Part shown: positions 24,470 through 31,790 of the stretch, piece by piece
How the letters are laid out: each line of letters begins with the position of its first letter
Position numbering within the stretch: the stretch's first letter is position 1
NCBI GenBank assembly: GCA_900546735.1
Contig: URDW01000002.1
Coordinates: 1-35,822, forward strand
DNA from: an uncultured Oscillospiraceae bacterium
Lineage (GTDB): Bacteria > Bacillota > Clostridia > Oscillospirales > Acutalibacteraceae
Reading direction: 5' to 3'
DNA: 35,822 nucleotides
The notes under the pieces: generated by a model
Database searches by the model: none
Told to the model about the DNA's origin: nothing
What the model saw: only the letters and a program-made list of their open reading frames with translations
Position numbers and translations under genes: made by a program

Positions 24470-25783
24470 TTACTCCAAATAATCGAGCGGATCGACGCGC
24501 TCCTTATTGAGCCTGACTTCAAAATGGCAGTGCGGCCCGGTGGAGTTGCCGGTGGAGCCGCTTTTGGCAATGACTTCGCCCTGCGCCACAGTCTGCCCCT
24601 CTTGCACCAAAAGTTCACTGTTGTGGCCGTAAAGCGTAACGACGGAACGGCCCTTTTCGTCCTCGCCGTGGTAAAGCATAATATAGTAGCCGTAGCTGTA
24701 GTCGAGCGTTTTGGCCGTGATGACCGTGCCGGCCTGCGCCGCGACCACATCGGTGCCCGTGTCGCACGGGAAGTCGATGCCGCCGTGGTATTTGCCGCTG
24801 GAATAATTCGGGTAGCCGGCCGAAATGGTGGTGTGGCCGGGCACCGGGTAGATCAGATCCAGCACATCGCCGCTTGCCGGCTTTTGCCCTTTGTACTGAT
24901 TTTCCGCGTCGCCGATCTGCGCCTGGATCTCTTTTTCAATGCGCTCCAGTTCCTCGGCGCTTTCGCTGCGGTACTCGGAATACATTTTGGTCTTTTCCGT
25001 CAGCTTTTTCAGCGCCAGGTCGCTTTCGGCCTTTTCTTCATCGTAGACTGCTTTTTTGGCGGCCAGTTCCTCCTCCAGCGCCAGGTAAGCGCTGCGCTTT
25101 TCCTTGCGCGCGGCTTCGTCGGCGCGCAGCTGTTCGCTGGCGGCCTGCAGTTTGGCCGCATCCGTCTGAAGCTGCGCCTGCAGCGCGGTGATTTTATCGA
25201 TCGAAGAGGAGACGGTCTGCATGATCTTGCCGTCGTGCCGGCTGACGGCGCTGATCATTTCAAGCCGCGTCAAAAGCGCAGCCGGGCCGTCAGAGGTGAG
25301 CAGAAGCTCCAGCAACGTGTAACGGCCGCTGATATACGCTGCGCGCATACGCGCGCACCATTCGTCATAAACAGAGGCCAGCGTTTCGGTAAGAGCATCT
25401 ATTTGAATTTTAACACTTTCCGAGCGTTTTTCAATAGTTTTAACAGAATTTTCATTATTAATTATGCGGTTATTTATGGCGGCAATGTCATTTTTTGCAT
25501 TTTCGACTTCCTGCTCGCAAAGCGCAAGCTCTTCCTGCAGGTATGTGATCTTCTGTTCCAGCAGGTCGCAGTAATCCTGGGCGCGGTCTTTTTCGTCTTT
25601 CAGCTCGCGCAGGCGGCTGTCAGCCGCAGCGATTTTTTCCTGGTATTCCTCTTTCTGCGCCTGCAGCTGGGCATCGGAAGCCAGGCCCTGCGCCGGCTGC
25701 GCGAAGAACCAATTTATGGAAATGAAAAAAGCCAGCGCACTGCAAAGAAAACGAAAAACACGTTCACGTTCCCTGCAATGCAC
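24470..25783 (-). CDS. Coiled-coil M23 peptidase, EnvC/PcsB-like (paralogue B)
   Basis: The 437-residue protein starts at GTG 25783 (GAGGG seven bases upstream). A signal peptide with a hydrophobic core near residues 11-28 (FLCSALAFFISINWFFA) is followed by a coiled coil about 38-300 and a LytM domain with YHGGIDFPC and GPHCHFEVRL, so the zinc ligands are kept. Layout and length parallel its neighbours, pointing to tandem duplication; the middle contains the shared ALLTRLEMISAV segment also seen in paralogue C as TLLTRLEMVSEV. Weak promoter-like boxes lie between 25860 and 25920 on the minus strand. Expected to act outside the membrane in daughter-cell separation. Confidence 0.87.
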   Translation of the reverse strand: MHCRERERVFRFLCSALAFFISINWFFAQPAQGLASDAQLQAQKEEYQEKIAAADSRLRELKDEKDRAQDYCDLLEQKITYLQEELALCEQEVENAKNDIAAINNRIINNENSVKTIEKRSESVKIQIDALTETLASVYDEWCARMRAAYISGRYTLLELLLTSDGPAALLTRLEMISAVSRHDGKIMQTVSSSIDKITALQAQLQTDAAKLQAASEQLRADEAARKEKRSAYLALEEELAAKKAVYDEEKAESDLALKKLTEKTKMYSEYRSESAEELERIEKEIQAQIGDAENQYKGQKPASGDVLDLIYPVPGHTTISAGYPNYSSGKYHGGIDFPCDTGTDVVAAQAGTVITAKTLDYSYGYYIMLYHGEDEKGRSVVTLYGHNSELLVQEGQTVAQGEVIAKSGSTGNSTGPHCHFEVRLNKERVDPLDYLE

Positions 25784-25958
25784 CGGCTCACCCTCTTAAA
25801 AAACTGCATAAACATCTGCCGGGCCGGGCGCACGGACGCAGCGCACCGGCCGCGCTGTTCGCTATATACCTTGCCCGAAAACGCACGCAATATACATTTT
25901 TATAAAGCGCATCCAACGCGGCCACAGCTTGGTACAGAACCGGCCGACGCGGCAGACA

Positions 25959-26005
25959 CCACATTCCCCGGCAGTGTTTCTGCCGGGGAATGTGGTTTTG
26001 TTTTT
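25959..26005 (+). terminator. Perfect 16-bp hairpin with a plus-strand T-run, between two minus-strand genes
   Basis: CCACATTCCCCGGCAG (25959-25974) pairs perfectly with CTGCCGGGGAATGTGG (25980-25995) around TGTTT, followed on the plus strand by TTTTGTTTTT. It has the form of a plus-strand intrinsic terminator, but all genes on both sides are on the minus strand. On the minus strand no T-run follows the stem. It lies in the 241-base gap 25784-26024, which otherwise shows no gene, only weak promoter-like AT boxes around 25860-25920. Confidence 0.6.
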
Positions 26006-26024
26006 ATAAATTGGGTATGGACGA

Positions 26025-27287
26025 TCAGCGAAGGTAGTTCATCGGGTTGACCTGCTTGCCGTTGATGCGCACCTCAAAGTGGCAGTGCGGCCCGGTGGAG
26101 TTGCCGGTGGAGCCGCTGTAGGCGATGACATCACCCTTTTTGACGTTCTGGCCGACGGAAACGAGCAAACTGGAATTGTGCGCATAAAGCGTTTGCATGC
26201 CGTTGCCGTGGCTGATGATTATGTAGTGGCCATAGCTATAATTGAGCGCCTTGACGGTGATAACGACGCCGTCGTCCGCCGCATGCACGGCCGTGCCGCT
26301 CGGGACCGGGAAGTCTACGCCGCCGTGATAGGCGCCGCTGGGATAATTCGGGTAACCAGCCGAAATCGAATGGGAGTAGGTCGGCCACGCCAGCGTGCCG
26401 GTACCGGTATTGTAGCCAGGGCCGCTGTAGTGCTTTTCGGCTTCGCGGATCTCAGCCTCGATCTCAGCCTGTTCTTTCTCGTACTCTTTTTTAGACTGAC
26501 GGGCAGAAGAAATGCTGCTGTTATAAGACGAGATCTTGCGGTTATACTCGGCCAGCGCCGATTCGTATTTGGAATTTTCGCTTTTGGCCTCGGCCAAATT
26601 TTCTTCCATCTGCTTTTTCTGTTTCTCTAAAGAGGCTTTGTCTTCGTCAAGCTGCGTTTTTTCCTTTGTCAGCGTCTGGCGGTCCTCTTCGATTTTTTCC
26701 ATGATATCCATCAGACCCTGCAGGATCTCAGAGTCCTGCTCGGAAACAGACTGCAGCATTTCGGCGCGCGTCAGCATAGAACTGATGTCGCCGCTGGTGA
26801 GCAGCACCTCCAGCTCCGTCACGCTGCCCGATACATACATTGCCCGCAAACGCGCGCAATACGTATCATAAGAGGCGTCAAACTCCGCCTGATTTTCCTC
26901 AATACGCTTCTGAAGCTGCGCAATGTTCGCCGTGACCTCATCGATACGGTCCTGCAGGTCGCTGATGTTTTCACGCAGCTCATCCGTTTCTTTTTCCAGG
27001 TAGTCTATTTTCAGTTCATAGGCGTCCAGCTGGGCGCTGAGACGTTCGACATAAGCAGCGTTATCGTTTTCATACTGCTTTTTTTCCTTCTCCAGACGGT
27101 CGATCTTATCCTGCGCCGCATCGATCTTGTCCTGCAGGGCGTCCACATCGGCCTGGCTGGCCGCGCTGGCACTGATCGGGCCAGCCGTGAAAGCCGCGCA
27201 AAGGCAAAGCGAAACCACGCCGCAAAGCGCGCGCTTTACAAAGCCGCTTTTCTTTTTGTAAGATTTAAAACAATTCACCGATCTCAC
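26025..27287 (-). CDS. Coiled-coil M23 peptidase, PcsB/EnvC-like partner of FtsEX (paralogue A)
   Basis: The 420-residue protein is read from GTG 27287, though GTG 27278 is equally possible; either overlaps the end of ftsX. It has a signal peptide (core near residues 18-42, ending SASAA), a coiled coil about 44-285 and a LytM domain with YHGGVDFPV and GPHCHFEVRI (zinc ligands intact). Co-transcription with ftsE-ftsX strongly suggests it is the hydrolase that FtsEX activates across the membrane, as with PcsB in streptococci and EnvC in E. coli. The segment MLTRAEMLQSVSEQD matches the shared TRLEM region of paralogues B and C. Confidence 0.9.
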   Translation of the reverse strand: MRSVNCFKSYKKKSGFVKRALCGVVSLCLCAAFTAGPISASAASQADVDALQDKIDAAQDKIDRLEKEKKQYENDNAAYVERLSAQLDAYELKIDYLEKETDELRENISDLQDRIDEVTANIAQLQKRIEENQAEFDASYDTYCARLRAMYVSGSVTELEVLLTSGDISSMLTRAEMLQSVSEQDSEILQGLMDIMEKIEEDRQTLTKEKTQLDEDKASLEKQKKQMEENLAEAKSENSKYESALAEYNRKISSYNSSISSARQSKKEYEKEQAEIEAEIREAEKHYSGPGYNTGTGTLAWPTYSHSISAGYPNYPSGAYHGGVDFPVPSGTAVHAADDGVVITVKALNYSYGHYIIISHGNGMQTLYAHNSSLLVSVGQNVKKGDVIAYSGSTGNSTGPHCHFEVRINGKQVNPMNYLR

Positions 27288-28188
27288 TGCCTTCCTTATT
27301 CAAATATTTGCGCATAGCGATCAGCGAGCCGCCGACACCGCTGACGATACCGACGCCGATGAAGGCCGCCAGCATGGCAAGCGCATAGTTCCAAAAACCG
27401 ACGAGCGAAATGGACAGCGCCGAGAACAGGTTGCCCATCTGCGCGCCGACCAGCTCATACACGCCGTAGACGATAAAGAGCGAAACGACGCCGGCCGCAA
27501 CGCCGATGATAACACCCTCTACGATAAACGGCAGGCGCACGAACCAGTTGGTGGCGCCGACGCTCTTCATAATGCTGATCTCCAGACGTCTGGAGTAAAC
27601 GGTCAAACGAATGGTATTGGAAATGATAAACAGGCTGATGGCGAAAAGCACAGCCACGATCACGATGGAAATAATGGAAACGCCCTGGCGGATCGAAACG
27701 AGCTGTTCGGCCAGCTCCTTGTTTTCACGCACCGTTTCCACATGGTTGACAGCGCGGATCTTCTGCACCGTTTCGTCAAACCGGGAAAGGTCCGCGATCG
27801 TTACGCGAAAGCCGTCCGGCAGGGGGATCTCTTCGCTGAGACCCTCAAAAAATGCGGCGTCCGCCTCGTCCATGGCAGCCAGCTGTTCCTCCCAGCCCTC
27901 TTCCTTGGACTGAAAATCCACGCTCTGCACATTGTCGATGGCCTTTAATTCGTTTTCCACCGCTTCCAGGTCGGTGTCGGACGTACCGTCCTCCACAAAA
28001 GCCATGACCACGTTTTCCTCTTCCATACGGCCGAGCAGGGACTCGATATTTACAAAAAGCATCATTGCGCTGCCGATCATCACCAGGCAGCTCATCAGCA
28101 CCGCGACAGATGCCAGGCTCATCATCCGGTTAGACCAGATGTTGTGAAAGCCCTCTTTGATCAGGTACCTTAAACTGGACGAATTCAC
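27265..28188 (-). CDS. ftsX: Cell-division ABC-transporter-like membrane subunit FtsX
   Basis: FtsX is the membrane half of the FtsEX complex that controls peptidoglycan hydrolases at the septum. The 307-residue protein has a cytoplasmic N terminus, TM1 near residues 24-48 and an extracellular domain about 49-165 (including AAFFEGLSEEIPLPDGFRVT, typical of the hydrolase-contacting domain). Three more helices lie near 172-195, 222-245 and 262-288, with the FtsX/MacB-type SRRLEISIMKSVGATNWFVRLPF between TM2 and TM3. The start is GTG 28188, overlapping the ftsE stop by four bases (GTGA). The M23 gene begins within its end. Confidence 0.95.
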   Translation of the reverse strand: MNSSSLRYLIKEGFHNIWSNRMMSLASVAVLMSCLVMIGSAMMLFVNIESLLGRMEEENVVMAFVEDGTSDTDLEAVENELKAIDNVQSVDFQSKEEGWEEQLAAMDEADAAFFEGLSEEIPLPDGFRVTIADLSRFDETVQKIRAVNHVETVRENKELAEQLVSIRQGVSIISIVIVAVLFAISLFIISNTIRLTVYSRRLEISIMKSVGATNWFVRLPFIVEGVIIGVAAGVVSLFIVYGVYELVGAQMGNLFSALSISLVGFWNYALAMLAAFIGVGIVSGVGGSLIAMRKYLNKEGSEIGELF

Positions 28189-29030
28189 TGCCGGTCACCC
28201 CCGTTCCCATCTTCACTGCCCGAGGGCTGTTCCACCACGTCTTCCAGGTTGTCGAACACATCTTCCAGGCTCTTGTCGTTCAGCGAGGTGTTTTCGCTGA
28301 AATAGTACATATCGGTCTGCTGGCGCGGCTCTTTTACCGGCGCCGAAAAATGCGCATTGAGCGGGTCGGGCGTGTCCGAAACGACCTGGCCGTTTTGGAT
28401 CACGATCACGCGGCGCTGGTAGCGCTTGACCAGGTTGTGGTTATGCGTGACCATAACGACCGTTTTGCCGTCGTTATTGATTTTGGTCAGCATGTCCACG
28501 ATCTCGCGGCTCATTTCCGGGTCCACGTTGCCGGTGGGCTCGTCCGCCACGATCAGGTCGGGGTTGTTGACGAGCGCACGCGCCAGCGAAACGCGCTGCT
28601 GCTCGCCGCCGGAAAGTTCGTTCGGCATGCAGCGCGCCTTCTGCGAAAGACCCACAAGGCCGAGGATGTAAGGCACGCGCTTGCGGATGTCCTTTTCCTT
28701 GGCGCCGGTCACGCGCATGGCGAACGCCACATTGTCGTAAACGGCCATTTTGGGGATCAGGCGGAAATCCTGGAACACGATGCCCATGGTGCGCCTGTAA
28801 TACGGCACGTCCTTGTTTTTCAGTTCAGCCGAAGAATAACCGTTGACGATGACTTCGCCCTCGGTCGGCTTTTCCTCGTGCATGATCAGTTTTAAAAAGG
28901 TGCTTTTGCCGGCGCCGGAGGAACCGACGATAAAGACGAATTCGCCGTCTTCGATTTTAATATTTACGTTGCTGAGCGCCTTGGTCCCGTTGGTGGAATA
29001 GACCTTGGACACGTCCTTAAACTCTATCAC
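28185..29030 (-). CDS. ftsE: Cell-division ATP-binding protein FtsE
   Basis: FtsE is the ATPase that drives FtsX. The GTG at 29030 gives VIEFKDVSKVYSTNGTKAL and has GAGG eight bases upstream; longer in-frame readings to 29177 cover promoter DNA. The 281-residue protein has Walker A GSSGAGKST near 36-44, Q-loop IVFQDFRLIPKM near 86, signature LSGGEQQRVSLARAL near 138 and Walker B LIVADEPTGNVDP near 159. It is about 50 residues longer than usual, with an acidic tail (SLNDKSLEDVFDNLEDVVEQ) after residue 225. It leads the ftsE-ftsX-M23 operon. Confidence 0.95.
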   Translation of the reverse strand: MIEFKDVSKVYSTNGTKALSNVNIKIEDGEFVFIVGSSGAGKSTFLKLIMHEEKPTEGEVIVNGYSSAELKNKDVPYYRRTMGIVFQDFRLIPKMAVYDNVAFAMRVTGAKEKDIRKRVPYILGLVGLSQKARCMPNELSGGEQQRVSLARALVNNPDLIVADEPTGNVDPEMSREIVDMLTKINNDGKTVVMVTHNHNLVKRYQRRVIVIQNGQVVSDTPDPLNAHFSAPVKEPRQQTDMYYFSENTSLNDKSLEDVFDNLEDVVEQPSGSEDGNGGDRQ

Positions 29031-29141
29031 GTTCACTACCTCGAAACAAATGAAATCTCTTTTAGTTTGTACCCAACCAAGTGGAATAAACAGAAATTGG
29101 ATATTTGAGCAGGCGTTTCTTGTCATTTCTGACAACAACTT

Positions 29142-29170
29142 ATAATATATAATAAAACAAACCCATACAA
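29142..29170 (-). promoter_or_regulatory. Promoter of the ftsE-ftsX-M23 operon
   Basis: On the minus strand TTGTAT (plus 29165-29170), 17 bases, TATTAT (plus 29142-29147) in a very AT-rich stretch that contrasts with the surrounding genes. The leader is about 100 bases and begins with a small hairpin, TTGTCA-GAAA-TGACAA. Confidence 0.55.
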
Positions 29171-29196
29171 ATTGCAATAGGAATTTGTTTCAATTT

Positions 29197-29221
29197 TGTA
29201 AATTATGTTACCGATTGTAAC
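29197..29221. promoter_or_regulatory. Cluster of three TGTWAH half-sites / inverted repeat upstream of ftsE
   Basis: The plus strand has TGTAAA (29197-29202), TGTTAC (29206-29211) and TGTAAC (29216-29221). The last two also form the inverted repeat GTTAC-N5-GTAAC. The half-site matches the WalR consensus TGTWAH, but the spacings are three and four bases rather than the canonical five. It lies 27 bases upstream of the ftsE -35 box. Confidence 0.35.
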
Positions 29222-29243
29222 CGACGCCTGTCTAAAAAAGCAG

Positions 29244-29272
29244 AAAAAAGCTGTGCCGGGCACAGCTTTTTC
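29244..29272. terminator. Bidirectional-looking Rho-independent terminator of cysK
   Basis: AAAAAGCTGTGC (29245-29256) pairs with GCACAGCTTTTT (29260-29271) around CGG. On the minus strand it lies 57 bases past the cysK stop and upstream of the ftsE promoter, so it insulates the two transcripts. The remaining bases 29273-29328 show nothing recognisable. Confidence 0.8.
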
Positions 29273-29328
29273 GCTTAAAACGCACAAATCATGTGCATAT
29301 TTACACTTTATTTTACCATTTTTCCGTT

Positions 29329-30261
29329 TTATTCATTTTCAAAAAGCGGCGTAGAGAAATAACGCTCCGCCGTATCCGGCAGCACCGTCACGACCGTTTT
29401 GCCCGGGCCGAGCTTTTTGGCCAGCTTTTTAGCAGCCGCCACATTGGTGCCGCTGCTGATGCCACACATCAGCCCCTCCAGCCGGGCCAGGTCGCGCGAG
29501 GTCCCGATCGCTTCCTCATCCGATATAATGCAGATATCCTCATAGATCTGCTGGTTCAAAATTTCGGGGATCACACCGTCGCCGATGCCCATTTGATTAT
29601 GCGTGCCGATGGTGCCGCCCGCCAGGATGGCGGCGTTCTGCGGCTCCACCGCCCAGATCGTGATGTTCGGGTTCTGCGCCTTCAGCACCTCGCCGATGCC
29701 GGTGATGGTGCCGCCGGTGCCGATGCCGGAGCAAAAGCCGTCGATCGGACCGGCCACCTGCTCCAAGATCTCCAGCGCCGTATGGTGGCGGTGCGCCGTT
29801 GGATTGGCCGGATTTTCAAACTGCTGCGGGATGTAGACATTCGGGTTTTCCTCGCGCATGCGCAGGGCGGTGTTTAAACACTCCTCAATGCAGTCGCCGA
29901 TATTGCCGGCGTCGTGGATCAGGATGACTTCTGCACCGTAGTGGTGCACCAGCTTGCGCCGCTCCTCGCTGACGGAATCCGGCATAACGATGACGGTTTT
30001 ATAGCCGCGCACCGCGCCGACAAGCGCCAGGCCGATGCCCTGGTTGCCGCTGGTCGGCTCCACAATGACCGTATCCTTATGGATCAGGCCGCGCCGCTCC
30101 GCATCCAAAATCATATTATAAGCCGTACGCGTTTTGATCGAACCGCCGACGCCGAGCCCCTCAAACTTCACCAAAATGCGGGCGCCGTCCGGGTCGGCCA
30201 TTTTATTCAGCTGCACCATCGGCGTGTGGCCGATGGCCTCCAATATATTCTGATAAACCAT
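29329..30261 (-). CDS. cysK: Cysteine synthase (O-acetylserine sulfhydrylase) family protein
   Basis: This PLP enzyme of 310 residues is expected to join sulfide to O-acetylserine. It opens VYQNILEAIGHTPMVQLNKM and carries the PLP lysine K43 in GGSIKTRTAYNMI, the substrate loop TSGNQG (70-75), the phosphate-binding GTGGTITG near 178 and CGISSGTN near 263. Typical CysK has SVKDR and TSGNTG, so Lys-Thr and Gln here mark a variant subgroup whose acceptor may differ. ATG 30261 is chosen although GGAG lies about 12 bases upstream; a GTG nine bases earlier is too close to that SD. It is monocistronic, with its own promoter and terminator. Confidence 0.85.
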   Translation of the reverse strand: MVYQNILEAIGHTPMVQLNKMADPDGARILVKFEGLGVGGSIKTRTAYNMILDAERRGLIHKDTVIVEPTSGNQGIGLALVGAVRGYKTVIVMPDSVSEERRKLVHHYGAEVILIHDAGNIGDCIEECLNTALRMREENPNVYIPQQFENPANPTAHRHHTALEILEQVAGPIDGFCSGIGTGGTITGIGEVLKAQNPNITIWAVEPQNAAILAGGTIGTHNQMGIGDGVIPEILNQQIYEDICIISDEEAIGTSRDLARLEGLMCGISSGTNVAAAKKLAKKLGPGKTVVTVLPDTAERYFSTPLFENE

Positions 30262-30296
30262 AAAAAACACATTCTCCTTTGCGCAGTGCACCAAAC

Positions 30297-30325
30297 ATTC
30301 TACACTCAATTTATGCAAATAGCAA
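30297..30325 (-). promoter_or_regulatory. Promoter of the cysK-like gene
   Basis: On the minus strand TTGCTA (plus 30320-30325), 17 bases, TAGAAT (plus 30297-30302), about 35 bases ahead of the ATG. No S-box or T-box element is visible in the short leader. Confidence 0.55.
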
Positions 30326-30401
30326 CCTAAAATTGAAAGATTTTGCCGCAAAAGACCGCAAATATGCCAAAAAAGCACCGCTTTGCCGTGTGCAAAGGGC
30401 G

Positions 30402-30438
30402 CAAAAAAGCGCTCCGCACGCAAAGTGCGAAGCGCTTA
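30402..30438 (-). terminator. Rho-independent terminator of the P-type ATPase/trkA operon
   Basis: On the minus strand AAGCGCTTCGCAC pairs with GTGCGGAGCGCTT (one G-U pair) around a 5-base loop (plus 30407-30437) and runs into TTTT. It starts nine bases after the last trkA stop. Confidence 0.85.
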
Positions 30439-30446
30439 AAATGCAC

Positions 30447-31121
30447 TCAGGCAAGGCCAGAGCCGAAAATACGGTTGAGTTCACGCATAGCGTCGTCGTC
30501 GGCAAACGCCAGAACATACTGCCCCGGGCGCACAACGGTGTCGCCGTGGGGGATGATGAGCGTGTCATCTTCATAAATAGCGATCAGCACAGCCTGGGCG
30601 GGCAGGTCGATCTCGGCCACGGTTTTGCCGGCGTTCGGCGAATGGTAGTCCACATGCACGCGCACGATGGAATACTCGCCTTTGGAAAGCTTCATCAGCG
30701 TCATGATGGAGTGGTAATTCATTTCATCCGCGATCATGTGGCCGATGATGTCGGCCTGGTTGACCTTTACATCCACACCCATGCCGGCGTTGAACAGGCC
30801 GGCATTTTTCGGGTTGTTGACACGGGCAACGACCTTCGGCACATCGTACTCGAACTTGGCCATCATGGCGACCGTAAGGTTCACTTCGTCCAGACCGGTC
30901 GCACAGACCAGCGCGCTGCAGCTGCGCACGCCGGCCTTTTCCAGCGTCAGCGCGTCAGTGCCGTCGCCGACCAGAATATTTTTTTCCGGCAGGCCGTTTT
31001 TATGCAGAGCCTGCAGCGCCCTTTCCTTATTTTCAATGACCTTGACGTCATTGCCGTTTTGCAGCAGCAGGCCGGCGATGTAGCCGCCGACCTGGCCGCC
31101 GCCCACAAGAATGATTTTCAT
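30447..31121 (-). CDS. TrkA-type (RCK) NAD-binding K+ transport regulator, copy 2
   Basis: The 224-residue cytoplasmic protein has a Rossmann RCK_N domain (MKIILVGGGQVGGYIAGLL, GxGxxG near residues 7-12; acidic strand end IENK near 29-32; LVGDGTD near 50; ALVCATGLDEVNL near 70-82) and a C-terminal RCK_C domain about 140-222. TrkA/KtrA proteins bind NAD(H), ATP or c-di-AMP and gate a TrkH/KtrB pore. The ATG has GGAGC eight bases upstream, 18 bases after trkA copy 1. No pore subunit is in the window, so the partner is either distant or the adjacent ATPase. Confidence 0.88.
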   Translation of the reverse strand: MKIILVGGGQVGGYIAGLLLQNGNDVKVIENKERALQALHKNGLPEKNILVGDGTDALTLEKAGVRSCSALVCATGLDEVNLTVAMMAKFEYDVPKVVARVNNPKNAGLFNAGMGVDVKVNQADIIGHMIADEMNYHSIMTLMKLSKGEYSIVRVHVDYHSPNAGKTVAEIDLPAQAVLIAIYEDDTLIIPHGDTVVRPGQYVLAFADDDAMRELNRIFGSGLA

Positions 31122-31139
31122 AAAACAAGGGCTCCTTTC

Positions 31140-31790
31140 TTACAACTGCAGGATCTCGCGCGCCTGCACAAGGTAGTCTCTGCGCACAGCGACATAAAGC
31201 ATGTCACGGTAGGCGCAGCACATGTCTTTTTCCACCAGCATGGCATGCCCCTGGCGTTCCAGCGCCACCGGCGTCATTTTGCCCTCGGCCGTCAGGTCAG
31301 ACAGCTTTTTGCCGTCCAGTGCAGCCGGCACGCGCACCTTTAAGATCTGTACTTCCGCATTGACCAGCTTGCGGATCACGCGCCAGCTGCGGTCCTCTTC
31401 CAGATACTCGGCAATGCTGTCCACGCCAAGGCGGGTGATGGACACCGTGTAAATGCCCATGGACTCAAAGATCCTGGCACGGATCGGATCATACATGCGG
31501 GCAATGACCGTAGGCACATGGAAAATGTTTTTGGCCACGTTGGCGATCACGGCGTTGAGCGCGTCGCTGCTGACGCAGCTGATCAGCACATCGGCCGTAG
31601 AAATGCCGGCCTCCTCCAGAACGTCGCGGTCATAGCCGACGCCGCACACCGTGCGGCCGGTAAACATGTCGCCAAGGGCACGAAAAGCCGTGCTGTCATT
31701 GTCCACGATCACAACGTCGTGGTTTTCACGCACAAGGTATTCGGCCACTTTTACGCCGAATTTGCCGCACCCGATCACGATTACTTTCAT
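31140..31790 (-). CDS. TrkA-type (RCK) NAD-binding K+ transport regulator, copy 1
   Basis: The 216-residue protein has RCK_N (MKVIVIGCGKFGVKVAEYL, IVDNDSTAFRAL, DVLISCVSSDALN, VPTVIARMYDPIRARIFESMG) and RCK_C about 135-216 (LKVRVPAALDGKKLSDL). The glycine motif G-C-G-K-F-G is intact. It differs clearly from copy 2, so the pair looks like two specialised subunits, not a recent duplication. Its ATG overlaps the stop of the P-type ATPase gene by four bases (ATGA), so the two are translationally coupled. Confidence 0.88.
   Translation of the reverse strand: MKVIVIGCGKFGVKVAEYLVRENHDVVIVDNDSTAFRALGDMFTGRTVCGVGYDRDVLEEAGISTADVLISCVSSDALNAVIANVAKNIFHVPTVIARMYDPIRARIFESMGIYTVSITRLGVDSIAEYLEEDRSWRVIRKLVNAEVQILKVRVPAALDGKKLSDLTAEGKMTPVALERQGHAMLVEKDMCCAYRDMLYVAVRRDYLVQAREILQL

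Noticed and set aside
25784..25958. Possible plus-strand promoter for a small RNA ending at the 26005 hairpin
   Set aside because: Only weak AT boxes without a convincing -35/-10 pair were found, so no ncRNA feature was called.
24374..26050. Long plus-strand open reading frame opposite the M23 genes
   Set aside because: It has low-complexity hydrophobic composition, no ribosome-binding site and no family motifs, and the minus-strand M23 proteins are unambiguous.
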